From Saccoglossus kowalevskii (Eukaryota > Hemichordata > Enteropneusta > Harrimaniidae), in contig NW_003141835.1 in NCBI RefSeq assembly GCF_000003605.2, positions 12,822 through 76,821 of the forward strand: DNA of 64,000 nucleotides. Reading direction: 5' to 3'. Under the pieces are notes generated by a model. The model saw only the letters and a program-made list of their open reading frames with translations, made no database searches and was not told where the DNA came from. Shown here piece after piece: positions 45,301 through 57,300 of the stretch (the first letter of the stretch is position 1; each line of letters opens with the position of its first letter). The position numbers and the translations under genes were made by a program.

Positions 45301-48300
45301 GATGACTAACACTGAGGGATGTATGATCTGTAAATGCAAACAGCCAAGTAAGTTATCAGACATTTGTTTTTGTTTATAACAATTTAAAAACCACTCAAAA
45401 GATGAAAATTGTGGGAGATTAATATGATTGAAAACAGAAACTTTAATTTTTAGAATAATTGGATGAAAACTGGTTGCTGTAAAGTACTTTATTTTCACGC
45501 AGAATTTGTTGTAGTTGAAGGGATGATTCAATGAAAATAAAATCCAGTGAAAAAAAGCTTTTTTCGTATATTTTACATTCAACTCATCAAAAGTCAAAAT
45601 AACTTCATACAAAACAACTAAAATGTGTTTCAGCAAAAATTAATTCCAGCTAAAATAAAGTATTTCACAGTGTAATACAACTAATACAATTGGATGTAAA
45701 GTGATCGAACAGGAGCAATCACATGTACACTCAATTCTTTTCCTTTTCAAAAAAACTGAACACTTTTTCACTAATTCGTACCTTTCTACAAACCACTAGT
45801 GTAATAAAAAAAAACAGTAAACCAAATAGCCATATGATAATACAATAACCGTAATTAATTTTTTTTATTTTCCAGGTCTGTGCAACATAATGAATATGAA
45901 AATGAAGAAGACTGATTGTATCTATGGTTACGCAACTGATGAAAATGGATGTGAAACCAATGAATGCAAGAAACCTTGTAAGTAACTGGCTTCTGCATTT
46001 CACCAAGCTGTGTATATAGCTATGGAGTTTTCTTTTGACACATTTCTCAGTCTCAAAATTAAAAACGCCTGAAGGAACCAAAATACCCAGTATTTACTGA
46101 AATGTACTCATCATCACATGTGTCCCAAAACACTGACTAATATGTTAGAATGTCAGTGGAGATTAACATGAAAATAACATTTAATGTTTTCCTACGTTGT
46201 TTTTGCAGTACATGAATGTTCTTCCATGACCTGTGACCTTAAATGCACACATGGATATGCAACTGACATGACAAGATGCAACGTCTGCAAGTGTAAACAA
46301 CCAAGTAAGTTTTATAATATTGTAAATTGATTACATGTTGATTACCATATTTGTTTTGTTAAATCACCCAATAAAAGTATGTATTGTTCCATTACAAGCA
46401 CAACCTTGTTAGCTGATGTTGTCCTGTCCATTTATATAAAAAAATTATTCTTACTTGTGATTGAAAAATGTACAAATACAAAAACAAAATGTAAAAAGTC
46501 TAGAATTTTGAGGTATAATTAAAATGTGAAATGTTGCATGAAAATGAAAGAGCATATAATAATATAGTAGCTGTGCCACTTTATTAATTGCTAAATTTAT
46601 TTTGAACATGATCATTGGTGTTAATTATGTCAACATGGAAAGTCAAAGAATAATTTAAATAAAAATATTATTTAATATTCGTAATGTTGGGAATATTGAC
46701 ATTTTTAAAGAAACTTAATTTTTTAAGCATTACCTATTGTGATTTTAACTTTATAATAACATTTTAAGCTCCACTGTCAACTTTTTCAAGCAGAGCTTAT
46801 CATATGATATCAATAGGTGATTTTCCGTACAATTGCGAGATCTCGCGAGATGCATGAAAGACGCACATCGAACGTCTGCTGTAAAAATCGAACGATTTGA
46901 TTTTCAACTCGAATTTCTTTATTTCGTAGCTCACATCGACCGGCCGATCTTCGACAGAGGAATATTGCTTCCGAATACCCTCACTTAATCGAAATTGTCT
47001 ATCATCAAATGTGGACAGCACATTATTAAGCATGGAAATGTCCCCCAAAATACTTTCGCGTTTGTTGAATCCCACGCGATGTTTGATGCCACTACGACGC
47101 TATGACCTTTGTTTGTCCTGTTTTTACATTCGATTTCACGCATAACGCGTGATTCTCGCAGTGAACGGAAAATGGTCTATTGACGATATCTTCAATTCTC
47201 TAATTTTGATGAATATTTTTGGTAAAAAGTGATATTTTGACTTCCGACAAGTCCGATTGCTTTGGTACTTTCTCAGATTTGTTCATTTCGTGATGATATC
47301 TTCAATTCTGATGAATAATTTTGTCATTTTTGGAAAAATTTTGAAAAATTGATGCCTCTGATATTATACATATAGGTACCTCATGTGAACCGATCTCAGA
47401 TTTGTTCACTTCATGATGATATATCTTCAATTTTCTAATTGAAATGTACATTGCTTAAGAGGCTGTTTGTTAACAATAATAATAAATGTATTTCATTTTT
47501 TTTTTACAGAAACCCCTGTGGATTTCCTGACATATTTCCCTACAACTTACAGTACTCCAAAGATGCTGCCCACTACCAATATGGACATCCCATATATGCG
47601 TATCTTTGAAGAACTCTGTCATCCAGTCAACCCTACCACTTGTACTTTGAAATGTGTTAATGGATATGCTACTGATAGAACAGGCTGTGAAATCTGCAAG
47701 TGTAAGAAGACAGGTATGTTTCTATGGAAACGAACTGATCATTTTTGAAACTGTTTTAATTTAACCACAAGATATTGTACAATTGCAATATGCTGTGAAT
47801 TGTGAATATCTCATAGTATATCTGGCTGCAGCCATGATTTTATTTTAAATGTAATTCTGAGACATGAAAATAACTAATAAAGCACAAAAATCTATGTGTA
47901 AATGTGATTCAAAACAAAATGAAATGGGCCCTGGAACCAAATTGGTTATAGAAACATTGAGCTGTGGTGGAAATTTGCATCCCTTTTTTGGTATTATGAA
48001 GTTTATTCATTTTATATATAGTTTCCTGTTAGCGGCAACGTTGGCATATGTAAAATTGTCTCAATTGTCATAAAAAATACAGTGTAAACAAACAGTACTT
48101 ATTGCCAAGTACAATCATGTATTAGATTACAAATATAAGTTTTTGTCTAACTCATACACCAGTTTTGTATTCCAATTTGCAACTAATATGTAAATAATAT
48201 GTAAATATGTTATGCTTTATTCTTCACTACAGAAGCTGAATGCCCCGAGTTATCTATCCATATTTGTTCTAAAAAGAGTACCTGTTCCTATGACTTAGCT

Positions 48301-51300
48301 ACCGATGAGAATGGCTGTGAAATTTGTGCCTGCAAAAAACCAGGTAAAATAATTTACATAATGTGAAATAACAGTTTCATGGTTTACTGAACAAAATTTA
48401 GCCCACTTATTTAGTTAACACTGAAGGTATTCCCAAAGAAACGGTGCCTTCAATTAGAATGTTTCCTAACTGCTTTGTGTAAGTTAACAGTTTCATGGTT
48501 CCCATGTCTCTGAAACTGTTTCAGACTTTCCATTTTGTTTACTAAATATGTACCACTTACTGTGTGCATTTGTGCCAAAAACAGCCCACCTATTTAGTTA
48601 CCAATGAAAGTGCCTACATTTTCCAATATCTGCTTTTTATTTTTTGTAAATTTAACAGTTTCATGACTACCTATTTCAGTGGCTGCTCATTGACTTCTCA
48701 TACATTGTACTCTTTCAGTAAAAGAACATGACCTGGGAATCCAAAACAAGTTTAATTTGAATCTATACATTATGTTTAATTTTCAGTGACTTGCCCACCA
48801 GTGAACCATTATACTTGTCCTAAAGTGTGTCACTATGGTTACGCTACTGACCATACTGGCTGCTCCATCTGCCAATGTGTTAGCACCAGTAAGTATAACA
48901 CAGATTGTACTTCCTGTAAAATAATATACATGTATCTTGAAAAGTTCACCAATCAATTATAATTCTATGCAAATATCTCTAGTTCATGAATTATTTGGTA
49001 CTTTTTGGTTTATATGTATAAATGAAATAGAAATTGTACCATATTTGTAAGTATGTCAAAGATTTATTTGTGTTTGATATTAAGGTTCCAAATGTCCAAC
49101 TATCAATCCATTTACCTGTCTGAAGACTTGTAAAGATGGTTATGCCACAGATGAGGAAGGCTGTCCAATTTGTCGCTGCCATCAACCTAGTAAGTATATT
49201 TTGCAATAAAACAATTTGCTGTAATTTCTTTTAATCAAATAGAATTTGTTAATTTACCTTATTTGGGGGTAAGCTGCATCACAAACATTGAACAGATTCC
49301 AAATTATGTATGTCATTTTCATCCAAACACTTTCTTTACTTACATTGAAAGGATCAGAATAAAGTGCATGATGGAAATATAAATCAAGTACAATTTTGTA
49401 ATGTATCTTTTTGGACATTCCAGTTGTTAAATTATGACTACAAGTGGAAAAAAGATGTAAAATAATATGGTTATCGTGAGAAAGTCGCAACGTATGCACT
49501 TAGGCGGTACTGGAATGCACCAACCTCAATTACGTTTCTGCTGATATGATTACTTCAATGCCTTTGTGCAAAATTTGTGTTGTGATCACCTCATGATAGT
49601 ACAATTTATCTCAAAGCTTCTTTTAATGAACATACAATCAAAAAAATATCCGCTTTCAAATGAGTTTCTTCTCATTTAGTAAATATTTCACAGTCACTTA
49701 TGTACATGCGAATATTTCAGTCACTTAATTGATATGTACATGCTAATATTTCAGTCACTTATTTGATATGTACATGCTAATATTTCAGTAAGCAAGATGG
49801 GCACCTCTATGCAGATGTTCTTGCAAAATAAAATGGATAAATGTCCTGAATTTGAGTGTAAAACAGTCTGTCAAAATGGATATGCTACCAACAGCGAAGG
49901 CTGCCATATCTGCTCCTGTAAGAAGACCGAACGTGAATGTGCCCACACTCCCATGTGTAGCGAACACTGCCCTCTTGGGTTTGAAACAACAGAAGATGGT
50001 TGCTCCACATGCACATGCAAGAAACCCAAGATGTGCACTCCAGTGAATCCAAATACATGCACTAAAGTCTGCCCACGTGGCTATGCCACAGATATACAGG
50101 GATGTGATGTTTGTCAGTGTAAGAAATCAGGTATGTTTTAAATACTCATTCAATGTTGTTGTTCACATTTACCAAGTCTCCTTAATAGACTTTTACTAAT
50201 GTAGTGCCACAGTAAGCACATTCCATCACATCAGGATGTTCTAGGTTTGATTCCTGGTGCCCACTGTTCACTCAGCATTATGTACCATCGATCTGCTTCG
50301 CCTTTGTGTGACTTAATCACCTGTGCTCTTGCAATCAGTACTAAACGGATATCGAGAGAGACAGCAAGGACTTCAAGGTCTCGCAAATTCATTTGGACCA
50401 TAAATATAAAAAAAAAAGTTGTATATGCATATGTCTCTATTCCAGTTTGTGTTTCCAGTTTGTCTGGCTGAATCTTTTTTTATGGGATATTATTTATAAC
50501 TATGTTTATAACCAGCCAAATAGATTACTGTAAAACACGTCTTTTTAGCTAGCATATCAATTTAGAATAAAGTATATTATTGCAATGGGATTGTTGTCAT
50601 TTTAGCTATGAAAATTAAGATTTTGTTAGTCCCCGGGGACTCCGTGTGTGCGTGCGTCTGTGCGCGCGTCTGTGCGCGCGTCTGTGCGTGCGTCCGGACC
50701 TGTATCTTAGAACTGCCTAGACCAATTACAATCAAACTTCACACATACATCATACATGATATTATACATATGCACGTCAATTTGTTTCACAATCTGATTC
50801 AAGATGGCAAAATCAAGCATTTCTCGGCTGTTTACAGATGGATTTTGTTAAAACTTGGTATATACATTAGAAATTACAGGACCTTGTTAATTCATGTATG
50901 GAGTCAAATTTGCTAACATGGCATGGAGCTATTTCAATGTGTTTTACAGTATTCCACCCAGTCCAGTGCCATTATACAGAATTGTTGCTTGAATGTATTT
51001 TCATGTATTCTATAATTTGTTGATCATAATAATATTTTCTTTACTGCACAGTGACTGAATGCGCACGAAGCATGGTAGATCTGCAATGCATGTTGATTAA
51101 TGAATGCCCATATGATTTAGCAACTGACATGTATGGATGTGAAATCTGTCAATGTAAGATGCCACCACTAGTACCTAAGAAGACTGTTACCTGTTCTCTC
51201 ATTACTCCCGAGACCTGCAGTGAATCATGTGACAATGGTTATGCCACCGATGACACTGGATGTGAAATCTGCAAATGTGCACGCCCAGGTAGGTTTGTTA

Positions 51301-54300
51301 TAGATTATAAATTTCAAACTACTCATTAAATTCATATGCAATTTAGTGACTACTGAATAAATAAACTGAGATACTGGTTTCACACCTGTAATTTAAGTTG
51401 TGTCTTCGGTTAGATCGGTTAGGAAGCACTGTAAAGCCCTAACAAAATTTGGCACTGAGCTATTTTTAATTATTATTAATTAAAGCTATTATTAATTGAT
51501 TAAGATAAATATTAATCTTAAAAAAGTGATGGTCATCACTGCTGCATTCATTCAATACACTATGCAAATATTTATACTAAGCAATTCAATTTCCTTCCCT
51601 CAGAGAAAATTTGGCACTGAGCTATTCTCTAAAAATAAGTTAACTGGAATACTCAAGGATGATGGTCATTGCAACCACATTCATTTAATATAATTTACAT
51701 ACATTGTATTAGCATGTGTGTCAAATACTGTACATTGTTTATTTACAAAAATTCTAAATTTCTGTGGCTGCGATAACTTTGCCTTTTATGGAATGCACAA
51801 ATTTTAGGCAAAAAGTTGACGGGATGAAGTTTTGTTATGCATATGGTAATGTCACTGAGCTAACACATCAGTTAATCTAATACACTGACAGTTGACCACC
51901 CATTTATTATTAATATTTCAATGTTCACTTCACAGATTATGAATGTTCTGTTATGCGTGAATCTACCTGCCCAATAATGAATAAATGCATGTATGGATTG
52001 GCGACTGATATGCGAGGATGCAGAATCTGTAAATGCAAGATTCCAGGCGAGTAGTTCTTTCATCAATCTCAATATTTCGTTCAGCTGAATTTTGAAAGCC
52101 AGGGTTTTAGATAACATTCTATGCATCCATCTATGTATCCACACCTGTATCTCAGACATGCCAGAAATGATTATGTTCAAACTTCACACATGCATCGTAC
52201 ATCTTGGGATACAAATGCACATACATTCATTTTTATTATCCATTTAATTTTATCAAAATATAATATCTCTGCCATTCAGGAACTGGTTTTTGAACGTGCA
52301 TCAAAATATTTGCTCAAACTTGGTACTTACATATGACATGGCAACTTGATGCATGTCTTAATTTTTGTTTTGAAGATCATTTTCAAAATGACCGACTAGT
52401 GGCCATTTTGTTTTAAAGAAAACTTTTTCATCCTTTTGGAACTGATTCAAATATTATATACGTTACATTATGTCATGTTCTGATGCTGATTCAAAATAGT
52501 TCCCTGGGTTCAGATTTTTTGTATGACAGGGACTACGTCATGTCAATGACTAGTTCTCCATAAATATTTGTTGGGAAATAAAAAACAATTTTGTTTTTTA
52601 ATACAAATGATATTGTAAAAAGTTTTCTCACACTTAAAGTTGATTTTGTGAAACAAACCTGAAGTTACATGTCTAAGCAAGCATTGATAACTCGAACAAT
52701 TGCTTATTATTATAAATGTAAATAAATGTAAATGTCCATAATATTGAGTTTTCAAATGACCATAATATGTTTGTTATTCTTACATTTATAGCCGTATGTC
52801 CAAAAATGACTTGCACTTCACGGTGTGCAACTGGATTCGCTACTGATGATAATGGATGTGAAATATGTCAATGTAAGAGAGAAAACACTGACATGATCTG
52901 TCAAGAAATCACGTCTGATAACTGTCCTAAAACATGTGTACATGGATTAGCTACTGATACCAACAAATGTGAAACATGCACTTGTAAAAAACCATGTAAG
53001 TATCAATAGATCTTTATAGATGTTCTATGATTGCCATCAAAGATTTATGCCTACCAATAGCAACCCCAATATTACTCTGTTTACTTCTGTTTGGTTCGTG
53101 TCATACTGTAAATTACTTTATTTTCGCTTGGATTTAATATTTGCTATTTTCGCAGAAGAAATGATTCAGTGAAAATACAATCCAGCGAATATACCTTTTT
53201 CCTATATTTTAACATTCAACTCGCCAAAAATCAGTGAAAAAAAAAATCCAAACAAAACACCTGAAATGTTTTTCCAGCAAAAATTAATTCCAGCTAAAAT
53301 AAAGTATTTTACAGTAATAACTTTATTGAGTAATATTTTTTACAATTAATGCAACAATTACCATTATTTGCAACATATAAAATGCACACTAGACTTTTTG
53401 AGTTGTTTCTTGTATAGCCATTAAAACCCCCCTCTTTTTTTGAATTTAAAGGTTGACAATTTATGTTATCACTGTCTCTAAGCAAACATCAAACATTACG
53501 TNNNNNNNNNNNNNNNNNNNNNNNNNNNNNNNNNNNNNNNNNNNNNNNNNNNNNNNNNNNNNNNNNNNNNNNNNNNNNNNNNNNNNNNNNNNNNNNNNNN
53601 NNNNNNNNNNNNNNNNNNNNNNNNNNNNNNNNNNNNNNNNNNNNNNNNNNNNNNNNNNNNNNNNNNNNNNNNNNNNNNNNNNNNNNNNNNNNNNNNNNNN
53701 NNNNNNNNNNNNNNNNNNNNNNNNNNNNNNNNNNNNNNNNNNNNNNNNNNNNNNNNNNNNNNNNNNNNNNNNNNNNNNNNNNNNNNNNNNNNNNNNNNNN
53801 NNNNNNNNNNNNNNNNNNNNNNNNNNNNNNNNNNNNNNNNNNNNNNNNNNNNNNNNNNNNNNNNNNNNNNNNNNNNNNNNNNNNNNNNNNNNNNNNNNNN
53901 NNNNNNNNNNNNNNNNNNNNNNNNNNNNNNNNNNNNNNNNNNNNNNNNNNNNNNNNNNNNNNNNNNNNNNNNNNNNNNNNNNNNNNNNNNNNNNNNNNNN
54001 NNNNNNNNNNNNNNNNNNNNNNNNNNNNNNNNNNNNNNNNNNNNNNNNNNNNNNNNNNNNNNNNNNNNTCCCCATGCAGAACGTCAACAGAATCTTGCAT
54101 TACAGTTGTGAAGACAATAAATTTATTTTTGTGAGTTCAGTGCAATATGTCTGCTTATGATTAGTATAACACAGTAACATTTTTGTCCAAGTTATCCCAA
54201 ATTGTTAGGGCTTTCAACTAAGTTTTGCAGACAATACAACTATGAGACCTGTATGAATTACTGAGTTACTGGTTACAAATTTTTATCTTGTATTTATAGT

Positions 54301-57300
54301 GAATAAGTATTATTCCAAAAAAGTTGTAAATTAGTTGTAAATACCTTTGGGTTCACAACTTGCTGGCATTCACATGTCTTTTTGGCTATTCCATCTAACC
54401 TCCTCCGACTGGCTTTCTTTGATTGTTATTACTTAAAGCGAGGGAGTTGTCACCTGTGCATGCATCAGATGGCCATAGTGTGTCATTGTTTACAACAAAC
54501 GTCTACCCATGAGCCCCTGCATTTTTAGCGTGTGTTGTTATTGTCGCTTGGGACTCAACTTCGGCGCGTGCGCAGGTGACAACCCTCCTGCTTCAATATC
54601 CCATTTTGAAATTTGGGTTTATTATATACTGAGTTTTCAAACCTGTGTTTTCTTGTCAGCTATCACCTATATGACTGTTATTCATCAAGTAATGCAGAGG
54701 AACATTCTAGGAATGTCACCTTACATGCCAATGGAAATGATGAGTAAAATTACAACCACACACACACAATGTCAACAAGTATCCTGCAAAATGTACTGCC
54801 AGTATGGTTTCCAGATTGATGACAAAACTGGATGCGAGACTTGTATTTGCAAGAAAGGTAAATACATGTAGTATAATTCATTTTATAAATTCTAGTGATA
54901 TGAATTATTACATCAGTAATTTTTTGTCATGTAGAGTAACCTAACCTTTCACTACAAGACTGAGGTAATTTAATTTTTCAGTGTGAAAGTCTTTTTTGCA
55001 GTGAAACCTGTTTAAACTGAACACTATGGGAATGAGTTATTGTTTCCAGTGTATAGAGGTCTTTTATATTTTTAAACCTGTCTATACTGAACACTAAAGA
55101 GACTGAGATATTGTATCCAATTTATAGAGATCTTTTATACTTTTAAACCTGTCTATACTGAACACTACAAAGACTGAGATATTGTATCCAATTTATAGAG
55201 GTCTTTTATACTTTCAAACCTGTCTATACTAAACGCTAAAGGGACTGAGATATTGTTTCCAGTGTATAGAGGTCTTTTATACTTTTAAACCTGTCTATAC
55301 TGAACATTAAAAAGACTGAGATATTGTTTCCAGTTTATAGAGGTCTTTTATACTTTCAAACCTGTCTATACTAAACGCTAAAAAGACTGAGATATTGTTT
55401 CCAGTGTATAGAGGTCTTTTATACTTTTAAACCTGTCTATACTGAACATTAAAAAGACTGAGATATTGTTTCCAGTGTATAGAGGTCTTTTATACATTTA
55501 AACCTATCTATACTGAACACTACAATAACTGAGATATTGTATCCAATTTATAGAGGTCTTTTATACTTTCAAACCTGTCTGTACTAAACGCTAAAGGGAC
55601 TGAGATATTGTTTCCAGTTTATAGAGGTCTTTTATACTTTTAAACCTATCTATACTGAACACTAAGGGACTGAGATATTGTATAATATATAAAAACCTTT
55701 ATTGATATCGTATCCCTTCTGGGATCTAGATTAGAATACAATAAGGATATAAGGAACAATAAAATACATAAGTAATAATAATAATAAAAAAGAAATAAAT
55801 AGTAATACTGTGAAAATATTATTATATAAATATTTTTTGGTATTATTTTGAGGCAGCTGGTAAATTGCTTTTCATGAAATTCTCTCTTTTAGTGAAACAG
55901 TCGCTGATAAACTTGGCAATTGCTTGGACGGTTTCAGAACATTTTGTTATTGAGAAGTGCTTTCAGATTACTGGATAAGTTTACATTTTCAAACAAAGCA
56001 TCTCTTTCAAATTTGTACAGGTTACAGTTGAAGAGGAAGTGTTCTTCATCTTCAATTTCATTGGAGTCACAGACAGGGCATGTTCTATTTGAGATATCTA
56101 TGTTGTGATATCGCCCAACTTCAATCTGAAGTATGTGGGCACTTATCCTCAGTTTAGTCATAGATGATCTGTGGATGGGGTTTTTAATAATTTCAAGGTA
56201 TTTTTCAAGTGCAAAATCAGTTTTCAGCTGTCTGTAGGTACAAAGTTTATTTTTGTGATTAGTGCCTTTATTGTCATTATGCATTGTGTCTGTGCAGTGT
56301 TTTTCAAACATATTTTTTAGTTTTTTTGTAGCTAATGGGATAATACTGTTTTTTTCGCAAACATCACTAATTTCTAAAAGGTTCAGTAATTTTTTTATAC
56401 CTGTGGTCCAATTACTGACGTTTTCTTTGTCCAAATTGGTGTATCCAGTTTATAGAGGTCTTTTATACTTTTAAACCTGTCTATACTGAACACTAAAAGG
56501 ACTGAGATATTGTTTCCAGTTTATAGAGGTCTTTTATACTTTTAAACCTATCTATACTGAACACTACAAAGACTGAGATATTGTATCCAATTTATAGAGG
56601 TCTTTTATACTTTCAAACCTATCTATACTAAACGCTAAAAAGACTGAGATATTGTTTCCAGTGTATAGAGGTCTTTTATATTTTCAAACCTGTCTATACT
56701 GAACACTAAAGGGACTGAGATATTGTATCCAATTTATAGAGGTCTTTTATACTTTCAAACCTGTCTATACTAAACGCTAAAGGGACTGAGATATTGTATC
56801 CAGTTTATAGAGGTCTTTTATACTTTCAAACCTGTCTATACTAAATGCTAAAAAGACTGAGATATTGTTTCCAGTGTATAGAGGTCTTTTATATTTTCAA
56901 ACCTGTCTATACTGAACACTACAAAGACTGAGATATTGTTTCCAGTGTATAGAGGTTTTTTATATTTTCAAACCTGTCTATACTGAACACTAAAGAGACT
57001 GAGATATTGTTTCCAGTTTATAGAGGTCTTTTATACTTTTAAACCTGTCTATACTGAACACTAAAAAGACTGAATTATTGTTTCCAGTTTATAGAGGTCT
57101 TTTGTGTAGTGAAACTGGTCTCAACTGAACACTAAGAACTGAGATAATTGGTCAGCTTACAGAGATATTTTCGGTATTGAAACTTGTCTGTGAAATGGTC
57201 AGTCAGAATTTATATTGACTGAGGCATGATGTACATTCATTTTAAGTTAAATATTTGTATATTAATTTCAGCTCCCAAGATAGGATGTCCAGCTGTCACC

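Noticed and set aside
50640-50700. GC-rich cgtgcgtctgtgcgcg tract as a promoter or CpG island
   Set aside because: It is part of a dispersed repeat and a simple-sequence run; no exon start follows.
53453-54160. Open frames of about 200-235 residues across 53502-54068
   Set aside because: Artefact of the N gap.
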